Translations under genes and position numbers: made by a program | Notes under the pieces: generated by a model | Databases searched by the model: none | What the model was told of the DNA's origin: nothing | The model's input: the letters and a program-made list of their open reading frames with translations, nothing else | Shown here: piece by piece, positions 33,892 to 43,384 of the stretch | How positions within the stretch are numbered: the first letter of the stretch is position 1 | How the letters are laid out: each line of letters starts with the position of its first letter | Assembly: GCA_963815655.1 (NCBI GenBank) | Contig: CAWFHK010000001.1 | Coordinates: 3,906,001-3,970,000 of the forward strand | Origin: JAWOLE01 sp963815655 | GTDB lineage: Bacteria; Acidobacteriota; Thermoanaerobaculia; UBA5066; Gp7-AA6 | Length of the DNA: 64,000 nt | Direction of reading: 5' to 3'

Positions 33892-34060
33892 GGGGGCGAG
33901 GGGCTCGGGATGACAGGAGGGGGCGAGGGGCTCGGGATGACAGGAGGGGGCGAGGGGCTCGGGATGACAGGAAGGGCGAGGGGCTCGGGATGACAGGAGG
34001 GGGCGAGGGGCTCGGAATGACATGCGAAGCGGAGGGGCTCCTCGGGATAACAGGCCATCG
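33878..34060. repeat. 27-bp tandem repeat array
   Basis: Units beginning TCGGGATGACAGGAGGGG start at 33878, 33905, 33932, 33959, 33985 and 34012, with spacings of 26-27 bp and a seventh degenerate unit at 34043. There are no spacers between units. The first unit is also the right arm of the inverted repeat at 33688-33891, so the array may have grown from it. It lies just past the stop of the glycosylase gene. Confidence 0.75.
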
Positions 34061-34062
34061 AT

Positions 34063-34794
34063 TCAGGCTCCGGCGTTTCCCGAGGCCGTCTTGAAATAGA
34101 GGCACTCCGCGCGGACGGGACAGACTTCGCAGCGAGGGTGGTTTGTCTTGCAGAGTTCCTGTCCATGCCGGCGCAGGAGCCGGTGTGCCTCGATGAGAGC
34201 GACGCAGTCCCGCGGGATCTGTCCCGCGGCGGCCTCCTGCGCCGAGCGATAGGACTTCGCGTAGCTCTTCTCCTGCGCGCCGAACCCCAGACGCAGGAGG
34301 GCACGCAGGCCGTTCGAGTCGAGGGCGAGAACGGGGAGGGCGCCCGCGAAGAGGAGGATCTTCTCGGCCCCGGGGTCGCCGATCGAGGGGAACTTCTTCA
34401 AGGCCTTGATCGCGTCTTTGGGAGGAAGGCGCGGAACGCCGGAGAGGTCGCCGCCGAATTCCTCGAGCGCGATCGCCGCGATCTCCCGGAGCTTCTCGAC
34501 GGTGCCGCCGGGCAGGATCCCCCGCCCGCCGATTCCGTGGAGCGCCGCCGGCGGCGCCGCGAGGATCCGCTCGGGCTTCAACCCCGTCAGCTCTCTCAGG
34601 AGGCGGAACGCCTCCGTCCTCCGCGCGTCGCTGGCGAGGTAGGCGACGTTCTCGAAGAGGATCTGTTCCAGAGGGTCCGTCACCCCGGGCGGCGCGGGCT
34701 TTCCGTAGAAGGCCTCGAGGTCTCGCAGGATGCCGCCGAGCGACGTCGTGGCGCGCCTCTTCGCTGCGGTCGGCCTCTTCTTGCGGAGCGCCAC
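34063..34794 (-). CDS. Endonuclease III-like HhH-GPD protein with iron-sulfur cluster
   Basis: This 243-residue protein belongs to the HhH-GPD base-excision repair superfamily. The C-terminal cluster loop has Cys215, 222, 225 and 231 in the C-x6-C-x2-C-x5-C spacing of Nth/MutY [4Fe-4S] proteins. The helix-hairpin-helix region (KKFPSIGDPGAEKIL) lacks the catalytic Lys of endonuclease III, but the Asp of LALDSNGLRAL is kept. It is therefore probably a monofunctional glycosylase or a non-catalytic DNA binder. The start is GTG. The stop lies next to the 27-bp repeat array. Confidence 0.8.
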   Translation of the reverse strand: MALRKKRPTAAKRRATTSLGGILRDLEAFYGKPAPPGVTDPLEQILFENVAYLASDARRTEAFRLLRELTGLKPERILAAPPAALHGIGGRGILPGGTVEKLREIAAIALEEFGGDLSGVPRLPPKDAIKALKKFPSIGDPGAEKILLFAGALPVLALDSNGLRALLRLGFGAQEKSYAKSYRSAQEAAAGQIPRDCVALIEAHRLLRRHGQELCKTNHPRCEVCPVRAECLYFKTASGNAGA

Positions 34795-34904
34795 GGCGCA
34801 TCAGACTCTCATGCCGAGGCCGTGGGAGGGTTGGAAAACGTTGTCCGGGGCGCGCCGGCGCGAAATAATCCTTCCTTCGACGAGAAAAACAAGGAGAGAA
34901 CGAA

Positions 34905-37900
34905 ATGACAATCAGGCGAGTGTTCCCGGTCATCGGCGCCGTCCTGCTGGCGCTGCAAGGCTCCTACGGGCTCGCGGCCGCGGCCGCGAAGCCTTCCGCG
35001 CCCGCGGCGCCCGCGAAGGAGGAGAGCGAGGGGCCGCTGCAGAATATGAAGTTCCGCAACCTCGGTCCGGCCGTCGGCGGCGGGCGCGTGACCTCGGTCG
35101 CGGGGATCGCCGGCGATCCCAACGTCCTCTACGTCGGCGCGGCCGGCGGAGGCGTGTGGAAGAGCGTGGACGGCGGGAACAGCTGGAAGGCCATCTTCGA
35201 GAAATACCCGTCGTCCATCGGGGCGATCGCGGTCGCGCCTTCGAACCCGAGCCTCCTCTGGGTCGGCACGGGGGAGTCGAACCCCCGCAACGACATGATG
35301 GACGGTTACGGCGTCTACTTCTCGGCGGACGCCGGGAACACCTGGCGCTTCATGGGCCTGGCCGACGTCGGCCAGATCTCCCGCGTCCTCATCGATCCGT
35401 ACGACCCGAACACGGTCGTCGTCGCGGCTCTCGGCCACGTCTGGGCTCCCAACGCCGAGCGGGGCGTCTACCGCACGACCGACGGCGGGCAGAGCTGGAA
35501 GAAGGTTCTCTTCGTGGACGACAAGACCGGCGCCTGCGATCTCGTCATGGCGCCCGGCAACCCGAAGGTCCTCTTCGCCGGGATGTGGCAGGTCCGGCGG
35601 TTCCCGTGGGAGCTCGTGGACGGCGGCCCCGGCTCCGGGATCTACCGCTCGACCGACGGCGGCGCGACCTGGACGAAGCTGACGAAGGACATCCCGGAAG
35701 GCCCGCTCGGCCGCATCGCCCTCGCGGTCGCCCCGACCAACTCGAACCGGGTCTACGCCCTGATCGAGACGAAGAAAGGGCTCCTCTGGGATTCGAAGGA
35801 CGGCGGCGACCACTGGGAGAAGCTCTCCGACAGCAAGCTCTTCAACGTGCGCCCGTTCTATTTTTCGCTCGTGGCCGTGTCGCCGGCCGACGAGAACAAG
35901 GTCTATTTCGGCTCCTACAATCTCGTCGAGTCCGACGACGGCGGCAAGACCTTCCGCGTGATCGACCAGCGCATCCATCCCGACCACCACGCGCTCTGGA
36001 TCGATCCGAAGGACCCGGACCGGATCCTGCAGGGCAACGACGGCTACGCCCTCCTCTCGACCGACGGCGGAAAGTCGTGGCGCGGCTTCGACAACATCCC
36101 GATCGAGCAGTTCTACATGGTCTCGACCGACTCGAGCGTCCCCTACCGCGTCTGCGGCGGGCTCCAGGACAACAACGCCTGGTGCGGGGCCTCCAACTCC
36201 CTCTCCCGCGGCGGCATCGGGGCGGCGGACTGGTTCGTCACGGCGGGGGGAGACGGCGAATACGTCGTGCCGGCCCCCTCCGATCCGACGATCGTCTATT
36301 CCGACTCGCAGAACGGCAACATCAGCCGCCTGGACCTGAAGACGCACCTCTCGAAGAACATCCGTCCCTACCTCGGCACGGTCTCGGAGATGAGCCCGGC
36401 GGAGCTGAAGTACCGGTTCAACTGGACGAGCCCCATCGCCGTGTCGGCCGCGAGCGCCGACGAGGTGTACATCGGCGGCAATGTGGTCTTCAAGTCCACC
36501 GACGGCGGCGCGCACTGGGCCGTCACCAGCCCGGATTTGACGCGCGACGACAAGTCCAAGCAGGTCGTCTCCGGCGGCCCCATCCACCACGACCTCTCGG
36601 GCGCCGAGACCTACGGCACGCTCCTGTCGCTCCAGATCGCGCCGACGGATTCCAACGTGATCTGGGCGGGCTCCGACGACGGGCAGGTGAGCGTGACGCG
36701 CGACGGGGGGAAGAACTGGACGAACGTGACGAAGAAGATCCCGAGCCTGCCGGAGTGGGGGCGCGTCTACCAGATCGACGTCTCTCCCTTCGACGCCGGG
36801 ACCGCCACGGTCGTCTCGGACCGCCACATGCTGGACGACCGGCGTCCCTACGCCTACCGGACCGTCAACTACGGCGAGACGTGGACCTCCATCGCGAAGG
36901 GGCTGCCCGGCGACGCCCCGTGCTTCGTCGTGCGGGAAGACCCGAACAGGAAGGGGTTCCTCGTGGCCGGCACCGGCACCGGGCTCTTCTCCTCCCTGGA
37001 CGCCGGCGCGACCTGGAAGCCGTTGAAGGCCGATTTTCCGAGCACGCCGGTCTGGGACCTGAAGTTCGTCAAGGCTTCCCACGACCTCGTCGTCGCGACG
37101 CACGGCCGCGGGCTCTTCGTGCTCGACAACATCACGCCGCTCGAGGAGTGGAGCGACGCGATCGCGGGGAAGGACTTCCATCTCTTCTCCTCGCCGCCGG
37201 CGGCGATGCTCCAGGCCTGGAACCGGGGCGGCTTCGCGGCGGGCGGGTTCTGGGCGCCAAACCCTCCCCACGGGATCACCGTGGATTACTTCGTCAAGAC
37301 CGAGATCAAGCAGACCGAGGAGCAGAAGAAGGCCCATCGGGACGCGGTCCGGATCGTCGTCACTGACGAGAAGGGGGGCGCGGTCGCGACGCAGTGGGGG
37401 CCGGCGAAGGAGGGGATCAACCGCCACGTCTGGAACCTGCGGTACGAAGGGCCCAAGAAGGTCGCCTCCGCCAAGGAGGCGCCCCCCAACGAGTTCTTCG
37501 AGCCCAACCGCGGTCCCGACGTGATGCCGGGCTCGTACAGGATCGCCGTGACGGTCAAGGGAGAGACGCAGACGCAAACGGTGACCGTCCTGCCCGATCC
37601 GCGCATACCGGCCGACATGGAAGCCTTCCGCGCGCAGACGCGGGCGGCGCTCGAAGTCCGCAACGGCGTGAGCGCCTTGAACGAGATGATCAACCGGATC
37701 GACAGCCTGCAGAATCAGATCGCGGCGCTCGAGAAGAACCTCCGCGGCGGCTCCGACGAGGGGGAAGCGGGCCACGGCTCGCGCCGCTACGAAGGCGTGC
37801 TCAAGGCCGCGAAGGATCTCGGCAAGAAGTTGAAGGAGGTGCGGGACGGCGTCTACAACCCGGACATCCAGCGCGACGTCGGCCAGGACTCGATCCATTA

Positions 37901-38144
37901 CCACACGGACTTCCAGGGGCGGCTGCAGCGCCTGAACCAGGCGCTCTCCGGATACAACCGGGCCCCGGGCGACCTCTTCAAGGAGGAGATGACGGAGAGG
38001 CGAAGGAAGCTCGACGACTGCCTCGCGCGGTTCAACGACCTGGCGAAGACGGACGTGGCGGCCTTCAACAAGACCGCCGCCGAGCAGGGAGTCCCGACGC
38101 TCTTCGCCGGCGATCCCATCGAGGTTCAGCCGCCGGGCATCTGA
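34905..38144 (+). CDS. Exported Vps10/sortilin-like BNR-repeat protein (paralog 2)
   Basis: The protein has 1079 residues, with AAGGAG eight bases before the ATG and a signal peptide (residues 1-28). The layout is as in the 10945-14142 protein: an Asp-box beta-propeller (SVDGGNSWK, TTDGGQSWKK, STDGGATWTK and more) to about residue 740, then a beta domain with ITVDYFVKTEIKQ and a helical C-terminal part. Several blocks are nearly identical between paralogs, such as KKVLFVDDKTGA and DGGPGSGIYRSTDGG. An older duplication is likely because the linkers differ widely. It stands alone with a hairpin after its stop. Confidence 0.85.
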   Translation: MTIRRVFPVIGAVLLALQGSYGLAAAAAKPSAPAAPAKEESEGPLQNMKFRNLGPAVGGGRVTSVAGIAGDPNVLYVGAAGGGVWKSVDGGNSWKAIFEKYPSSIGAIAVAPSNPSLLWVGTGESNPRNDMMDGYGVYFSADAGNTWRFMGLADVGQISRVLIDPYDPNTVVVAALGHVWAPNAERGVYRTTDGGQSWKKVLFVDDKTGACDLVMAPGNPKVLFAGMWQVRRFPWELVDGGPGSGIYRSTDGGATWTKLTKDIPEGPLGRIALAVAPTNSNRVYALIETKKGLLWDSKDGGDHWEKLSDSKLFNVRPFYFSLVAVSPADENKVYFGSYNLVESDDGGKTFRVIDQRIHPDHHALWIDPKDPDRILQGNDGYALLSTDGGKSWRGFDNIPIEQFYMVSTDSSVPYRVCGGLQDNNAWCGASNSLSRGGIGAADWFVTAGGDGEYVVPAPSDPTIVYSDSQNGNISRLDLKTHLSKNIRPYLGTVSEMSPAELKYRFNWTSPIAVSAASADEVYIGGNVVFKSTDGGAHWAVTSPDLTRDDKSKQVVSGGPIHHDLSGAETYGTLLSLQIAPTDSNVIWAGSDDGQVSVTRDGGKNWTNVTKKIPSLPEWGRVYQIDVSPFDAGTATVVSDRHMLDDRRPYAYRTVNYGETWTSIAKGLPGDAPCFVVREDPNRKGFLVAGTGTGLFSSLDAGATWKPLKADFPSTPVWDLKFVKASHDLVVATHGRGLFVLDNITPLEEWSDAIAGKDFHLFSSPPAAMLQAWNRGGFAAGGFWAPNPPHGITVDYFVKTEIKQTEEQKKAHRDAVRIVVTDEKGGAVATQWGPAKEGINRHVWNLRYEGPKKVASAKEAPPNEFFEPNRGPDVMPGSYRIAVTVKGETQTQTVTVLPDPRIPADMEAFRAQTRAALEVRNGVSALNEMINRIDSLQNQIAALEKNLRGGSDEGEAGHGSRRYEGVLKAAKDLGKKLKEVRDGVYNPDIQRDVGQDSIHYHTDFQGRLQRLNQALSGYNRAPGDLFKEEMTERRRKLDDCLARFNDLAKTDVAAFNKTAAEQGVPTLFAGDPIEVQPPGI

Positions 38145-38173
38145 AGGGCTCCGCGCTCCGGTGCGCGGTGCGC

Positions 38174-38194
38174 GGGGCCGGACGCGGCGGCCCC
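38174..38194 (+). terminator. Possible terminator hairpin after the second Vps10-like gene
   Basis: GGGGCCG-GACGCGG-CGGCCCC forms a 7-bp GC-only stem 30 bases past the stop. No T-run follows, so its strength is doubtful. Confidence 0.35.
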
Positions 38195-38271
38195 GGCTTG
38201 GATCAGTGGTGCCTCGGCGGGCCTGATCCTTGTGAAGCCTGCCGGGGACTCGCGCCATAATCCGGGGTCCG

Positions 38272-41200
38272 ATGATCTGCCCCGAGTGCGGGAGTGACAC
38301 GCCGGCGCCGGGGGGCCATTGCGCGGCCTGCGACGCGCCGGTCCCGCCGGACGTCGCGACCACCGTCCGGACGCCGATCCCGAAGGGAGTGCGGGAGCCC
38401 GGGGGCACGCGGACCGCCGGCGACTCGGGGACGCGGACGCCCGCGAGGCCGCTCGGCGAGGTGGGCCGGGTCATCGGGACCTCCGCCGGGATGGACGAGG
38501 ACGTGACGCTGCGGCAGGAGGCCGGCGCCCGTCCTGCCGCGGGGGGCGGACCGCTCGGCGTGGGACAGTGGTTCGGCTCCCGTTACCACGTCATCAAGCT
38601 CCTCGGCTCGGGCGGGATGGGCGAGGTCTACCAGGCGTGGGACGAGGAGCTGGGCGTCGCGGTCGCGTTGAAGGTGATCCGGCCGGAGACGATCGCGGAC
38701 CCGGAGAGGGCCGCCGCGCTCCACCGGCGCTTCAAGCGCGAACTCCTCCTCGCCCGCCAGGTCACGCACAAGAACGTCGTCCGCATCCACGACCTCGGCG
38801 AGGTCGAGGGGATCAAGTACATCACGATGCCCTACATCGCGGGGGACGACCTCGCGACGGTCCTGCGGCGCGAGGGGCGGCTTCCCGTGGCGCGCGTGCT
38901 CCGGATCGCGCGGCAGGTGGCGGCGGGGCTCGCCGCGGCGCACGAAGCGGGCGTTGTCCACCGGGACTTGAAGCCGCCCAACGTGATGATCGATCCCGAC
39001 GACAACGCCGTGATCATGGACTTCGGCATCGCGCGGTCGGTGGACATGGGATCGAGCACCGTCGCCGGCGTCGTGGTGGGCACTCTCGCGTACATGGCGC
39101 CCGAGCAGGCCCGGGGCGAAGAGGTGGACCAGCGGGCCGACATCTATGCCTTCGGCCTCATCCTGTACGACATGCTGGCCGGACGGCGGCAGATGGCGGG
39201 CTCTTCGAGCGCGCTCGCGGAACTGGTGGCGCGGATGCAGCAGGCGCCCCCTCCGATCCGATCCGTCGACCCCTCGATCCCCGAGCCGGTCGAGCGCATC
39301 GTCGCGCGCTGCCTCGAGACGGACCGCGAGAACCGGTATCAGACGATGACCGAGCTGATCGCCGACCTGGACGCGCTCGACCCGGATGGCCACCGGATCC
39401 GCCCGCTTTCGCCCGGAGAAGTCCAGCCGGCGCGCCGGACGGCGGCCGTCGAGAGGGGGAGGGGGGGGAAGGCCCTCCCGGCGGGGTCGCTGAAGTGGAT
39501 CGCCGTCGCGATCGCCCTCCTCCTCGCCGCGGGCGCGGCCGTCCTGATCCGCCAACGGCGGGTGGGCCGTCCGTCCGCGCCGGCGGCCGGAGCGGGCCGG
39601 ACGATCTCCCTCGCGATCCTGCCCTTCCGCAACGCCACGGGGGACGCCTCCCTCGACTGGCTGGGGCCGAGCCTCTCCGAGATGCTCGGGACCGACGTGG
39701 GGCGGTCGGCGCGACTCCAGACGGTCCCCTCGGAACGGCTCCGCCAGATCCTCCACGACCTGCGGATCTCGGCGGACTCGACCTTCGATCCGGCCACGCT
39801 CCGAAAGCTGGCGGACTTCGGCAACGCCGACACGATCCTGTGGGGGCAGTTCCTGAAGTTCGGCAACGAGATCCGCATCGACGCCACCCTCCTCGACGTC
39901 AAGGGGCAGCGGTCCGTGCCGCTCAAGGCGCAGGCTCCGAGCCAGGGCGCCCTTCTCGCCGCCGTCGATCAGCTCGCGCAGGCGGTCCGCGAGAACCTCT
40001 CCTTCTCCGGGAGCGTGATCGAGGAGCTCAAGGCCTCGGCGTTCAAGCCGTCCACCCGGTCGCTCGAGGCGCTGCGGTTCTACAACGAGGGGCTGCAGCT
40101 CGCGCACCAGGACAAGAACTCCGAGGCGGTCAAGAAGTTCCAGGCGTCGATCCAGGCGGACCCCGAGTTCGCGCTCGCGTACGCGAAGCTCGCCCAGAGC
40201 TACGCGAGCCTGGGGTACGACGCGGAAGCCGAGCAGAACTCGCGCCGGGCGGTGGAGCTGGCCGAGCGGCTGCCGGCGCAGGAGAAGTACATCATCGCCG
40301 CCGGCCACGCGAAGATCGTCAACGACACGGCCAAGGCGATCGAGGCGTACGAGAACCTCGCGAAGGTGACGCCGGAGGACCCCGAGGTGAACTTCGAGCT
40401 GGCGGCCCTCTACGAATCCTCGGGCGCGTTCGATCGGGCGCGGGCCCACTACAAGAAGGTCCTGGAGCGCGATCCGAAGTCCGTCGCGGCCCTCCTCGCG
40501 TCGGGCCGCGTCGAGATCAAGGCGGGCAACCCGCAGGGGTCGCTCGATTTCCTGAACCAGGCCCTTTCGCTCGCGATCCAGCTCGAGAACGACGAGCAGA
40601 AGGCCGACGTGCTCCACGCCATCGGGGTCGCCTACAAGAGGCTGGACAAGCCCAACGACGCGCTGCGCTCCTACCGGGAGTCGCTCGAGATCAAGCGCCG
40701 CCTCGGCAACAAGCGCGGGATCGCCGTGACCCTCGGCGAGATCGCCCAGGTCCAGAAGCGGCTCGGGAACCCGGAGGCCTCGCTGGCGAGCCTCAAGGAA
40801 GCGCTGCAGATCCAGCGCGAGATCGGGGACAAGAAGGGGATCGCCACGACGCTCGTCCCTCTCGGGAACTTCTACGAGGACCGCGGGAGCTACGACCAGG
40901 CGCTGGAGAGCTACAAGGAGTCGCTGCAGATCCAGCGCGAGGTCGGCAACCAGAACGGCGAGGCGCTCTGCCTGAACAACATCGGCAACGTCTATCTCTT
41001 CAAGGCGCAGTACGACGACGCGCAGACGTACTTCGAGCGGGCGCTCCAGATCCGAGAGAAGATCAAGAACCCGCGCGACATCGCCGACACGCTGCACAAC
41101 CTGGCGGAGACCGCGACGAACAGGGGACAGTACGACGAGGCGCTCAAGCACTACCTGCGCGCGCTCTCGATCCGCCGGGAGACGGGCGACAGGCGCGGCG

Positions 41201-41979
41201 CCGCCATCGAGTCGCACAACATGGGGACCCTGTTCGAGTACCAGGGACAGTACGGAGCGGCCGTCAACGCGAAACAGGAGGCGCTCAAGGCGATGCGGGA
41301 CCTCAAGGAGCAGGGGTTCTGGCTGGGCGAGATCCTGAGCGGGACCGGGCATGCCCTCGTCCTGATCGGACGGTCCGACGAGGCCCGGGGGGATCTCGCG
41401 GAAGCGGCGAAGGTCGCCGACGGGCTCGGGAACAAGGCCCTGACCGCGCAGATCCTGAACTTCGAGGGGGACCGGCTCTTCTACCGCGGCGAGGCCGCGG
41501 CGGCGCGGCCCGTGTACGAGCAGGCGCTCCAGACCGCTTCGAAGATCGGGGACCGGCGCCTCGAGCTGCTGTCCCGGGTGAACCTCGCGAAGGCCGCGAT
41601 CGGGGAGGGGCGGCCCCAGCCCGCGATCGACACGCTGAAGAAGCTGGGCGACGAAGCCGACGCGCTCGGCCTGAAGTATCTCTCGGTCGACAGCGCCGTC
41701 TCCCTCGGGCAGGCGCTCATCGGCGCGAAGCGCGCGCGGGAGGCGCGCCAGGAGCTCGATCGCGCGCTCGCGAGGAGCGAGAAGTTCGGCCTGCGCGCCC
41801 TGACCGCGCGCTGCCATTTCCTGCTCGCCGCCGCGCTGCGGGCCACGGGCAGCGCCGCCGAGGCCTCCCGGCACCTGGGCGAGGCCCGCCGGGCCGTCGA
41901 GGAGATCCGCAAGGAGGCGAAGACCGACGACGTCGTGAAGCGCGCCGACCTCGCCCCGATCCTCGCGGAGGCCCGCTGA
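38272..41979 (+). CDS. Transmembrane Ser/Thr protein kinase with TPR sensor region
   Basis: The protein has 1235 residues. An N-terminal zinc ribbon (Cys3, Cys6, Cys17, Cys20) and a Pro/Thr-rich linker precede a Hanks kinase domain at about 105-370. The domain has the Gly loop GSGGMGEVY, Lys134, HRDLKPPN with Asp232, and the DFG Asp250, so it should be active. One membrane helix (about 403-425) follows. Next comes a TolB/FlgO-like domain (LAILPFRNATGDASLDWLG) at about 440-590, then many TPRs, including kinesin-light-chain-type repeats (EALQIQREIGDKKGIA) to the end. This is the common kinase-TPR receptor of Acidobacteriota and Myxobacteria; the TPR part lies outside and presumably senses a ligand. 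A CATAAT ten bases before the ATG may be a -10. Confidence 0.9.
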   Translation: MICPECGSDTPAPGGHCAACDAPVPPDVATTVRTPIPKGVREPGGTRTAGDSGTRTPARPLGEVGRVIGTSAGMDEDVTLRQEAGARPAAGGGPLGVGQWFGSRYHVIKLLGSGGMGEVYQAWDEELGVAVALKVIRPETIADPERAAALHRRFKRELLLARQVTHKNVVRIHDLGEVEGIKYITMPYIAGDDLATVLRREGRLPVARVLRIARQVAAGLAAAHEAGVVHRDLKPPNVMIDPDDNAVIMDFGIARSVDMGSSTVAGVVVGTLAYMAPEQARGEEVDQRADIYAFGLILYDMLAGRRQMAGSSSALAELVARMQQAPPPIRSVDPSIPEPVERIVARCLETDRENRYQTMTELIADLDALDPDGHRIRPLSPGEVQPARRTAAVERGRGGKALPAGSLKWIAVAIALLLAAGAAVLIRQRRVGRPSAPAAGAGRTISLAILPFRNATGDASLDWLGPSLSEMLGTDVGRSARLQTVPSERLRQILHDLRISADSTFDPATLRKLADFGNADTILWGQFLKFGNEIRIDATLLDVKGQRSVPLKAQAPSQGALLAAVDQLAQAVRENLSFSGSVIEELKASAFKPSTRSLEALRFYNEGLQLAHQDKNSEAVKKFQASIQADPEFALAYAKLAQSYASLGYDAEAEQNSRRAVELAERLPAQEKYIIAAGHAKIVNDTAKAIEAYENLAKVTPEDPEVNFELAALYESSGAFDRARAHYKKVLERDPKSVAALLASGRVEIKAGNPQGSLDFLNQALSLAIQLENDEQKADVLHAIGVAYKRLDKPNDALRSYRESLEIKRRLGNKRGIAVTLGEIAQVQKRLGNPEASLASLKEALQIQREIGDKKGIATTLVPLGNFYEDRGSYDQALESYKESLQIQREVGNQNGEALCLNNIGNVYLFKAQYDDAQTYFERALQIREKIKNPRDIADTLHNLAETATNRGQYDEALKHYLRALSIRRETGDRRGAAIESHNMGTLFEYQGQYGAAVNAKQEALKAMRDLKEQGFWLGEILSGTGHALVLIGRSDEARGDLAEAAKVADGLGNKALTAQILNFEGDRLFYRGEAAAARPVYEQALQTASKIGDRRLELLSRVNLAKAAIGEGRPQPAIDTLKKLGDEADALGLKYLSVDSAVSLGQALIGAKRAREARQELDRALARSEKFGLRALTARCHFLLAAALRATGSAAEASRHLGEARRAVEEIRKEAKTDDVVKRADLAPILAEAR

Positions 41980-41982
41980 CAG

Positions 41983-42135
41983 AATCGGGTGATCGGATGA
42001 TCGGGTGAACGGCGCAGTGGCTTAGGTTTTGCCCCCGTCAATCATCCGATCACCCGATCGCAGATCACCCGATCGCAGATCACCCGATCGCAGGTCACCC
42101 GATCGCAGATCACCCGATTCCACTTCACCCGATTC
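41983..42135. repeat. Octamer/heptamer tandem repeats in inverted arrangement
   Basis: Units of ATCGGGTG run at 41983-42008. After 30 bp their complements (ATCACCCG alternating with ATCGCAG, a 15-bp compound unit) run at 42040-42135. The two blocks can form a long hairpin between the convergent kinase and exported-protein genes. No spacer structure as in CRISPR is present. Confidence 0.65.
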
Positions 42136-42138
42136 CCC

Positions 42139-43260
42139 TCAGGGGACCAGTCCGGTCCAGGTCCCGAACGACGTGAACGGGCCGTTGCACGAGAAGTCCC
42201 GCCCCCTCACGAGGACGTCCTTTGTCTTCTTCGGCCCCGTGCCGGGGGACGTGGCGAGATCGAGCGTCGCGCCCGGCATGACCAGGGAGAGGGTCGGCGC
42301 GCCCGGCTCGTTGACGCGGCTGTTGGCCGCCGCGTCGTTGAACCAGAGCCTGGCCGTGCCGGAGGTGTGGCTGTTCCCGACGCAGGAAACGCGCGTTGAG
42401 ACCTCGATGCTCATCGCGTCGCCGGATGTGAACGCGCTCGACGGGAGCGACAGCGGGATCGTCCGCAGGTTCGCGTTGTTGAACCCGCTGCTGCCGCCGA
42501 GAACGCCCAGGAGCGTGCCGGAACTGACGGGAGTCCCGTTCTGCGTGACGATCGCCTTCAGGTCGAACCGGGTTCCGACGTCGTCGCTGTTCTTCAAACC
42601 GAGCCAGACCCGGGCCGCCGTCGAGGTGGGTCCGGTCTGGTCCACCGCTTCGAAGTCGGAGAACCCGTCGCCGCTCCCGCTCACGCCGGCGTCGCTGTTG
42701 TGGTCCCCGATCGCGAAGACCTGGTCGGTGATGTCCTGCGTGTAGCAGTCGAAGCCCAGCGTGCAGGTTCCATCCGGCGGGACTCCGTCGAGCGGCGCCC
42801 GGTAGAGCCGCACGTTGTGAAGCAGGGCGAGAGTGGGGAAGTCCCAGAAGATGCGCACGGTCACGTTGCCCGTGTAGTGGTCCGGCGACGGCGGGCTGGT
42901 GACATGGTAATAGCCGCACGTGCCCAGGCTCGTGTCGGAGGTGGCCCCAACGTACCGGATGCAGTCGACGGGAGCCAGCGGTGGTATGACGCGGGCGTCC
43001 AGTTCCGGGTCGGTGATCGGGATGAACTCCACGTTGAGGTCGAAGGGATCGACGACGTTCACGGTGAACTTGATGAAGTGGTCCCCGAACTGGTACTTGT
43101 TCGTCTGGTGGTCGGCATCGAACCGGTTGCAGATTCCGCCGCCGCTTCCGCTCCCTTCCCCGATGCACGGGTTCGTCTGGGCCGAGGCCGGGCGGATGGA
43201 AGCCAGCGCCACGAGCGCCACGCCGCAGATGACGGTCTTGATCTGTGTCCTTCGTTCCAT
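42139..43260 (-). CDS. Exported hypothetical protein, Cys-containing
   Basis: This 373-residue secreted protein has GGAGGAG before the ATG and a signal peptide cut near PASAQT. The mature chain is Gly/Ser/Thr/Asp-rich with several Cys that may pair. It contains FTVNVVDPFDLNVEFIPI and VRIFWDFPTLALLHNVRLYR, and a late strand-rich part (VLVRGRDFSCNGPFTSFG). The composition is that of extracellular beta-sandwich proteins of this kind of genome. I do not recognise a family. Its stop codon lies directly after a tandem-repeat block. Confidence 0.65.
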   Translation of the reverse strand: MERRTQIKTVICGVALVALASIRPASAQTNPCIGEGSGSGGGICNRFDADHQTNKYQFGDHFIKFTVNVVDPFDLNVEFIPITDPELDARVIPPLAPVDCIRYVGATSDTSLGTCGYYHVTSPPSPDHYTGNVTVRIFWDFPTLALLHNVRLYRAPLDGVPPDGTCTLGFDCYTQDITDQVFAIGDHNSDAGVSGSGDGFSDFEAVDQTGPTSTAARVWLGLKNSDDVGTRFDLKAIVTQNGTPVSSGTLLGVLGGSSGFNNANLRTIPLSLPSSAFTSGDAMSIEVSTRVSCVGNSHTSGTARLWFNDAAANSRVNEPGAPTLSLVMPGATLDLATSPGTGPKKTKDVLVRGRDFSCNGPFTSFGTWTGLVP

Positions 43261-43384
43261 GATTTCTCCTCCTTCAGGAAGGCGGGACTTCGCGATTCTT
43301 CGATCGCGCGTCTGGATTCTTCATCCGGCCTGATCGGGTGTCAATCCCTTCCAAAGGTCGTAGTGCCGGATCGGGAAGCCCGGA

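Noticed and set aside
33878..34060. Tandem array considered as a CRISPR
   Set aside because: Units follow each other directly with no spacers, and no cas gene is near.
42040..42135. Compound 15-bp repeats considered as a CRISPR or replication iterons
   Set aside because: The units are built from 7-8 bp words without spacers and fit the other short tandem loci. No replication gene is adjacent.
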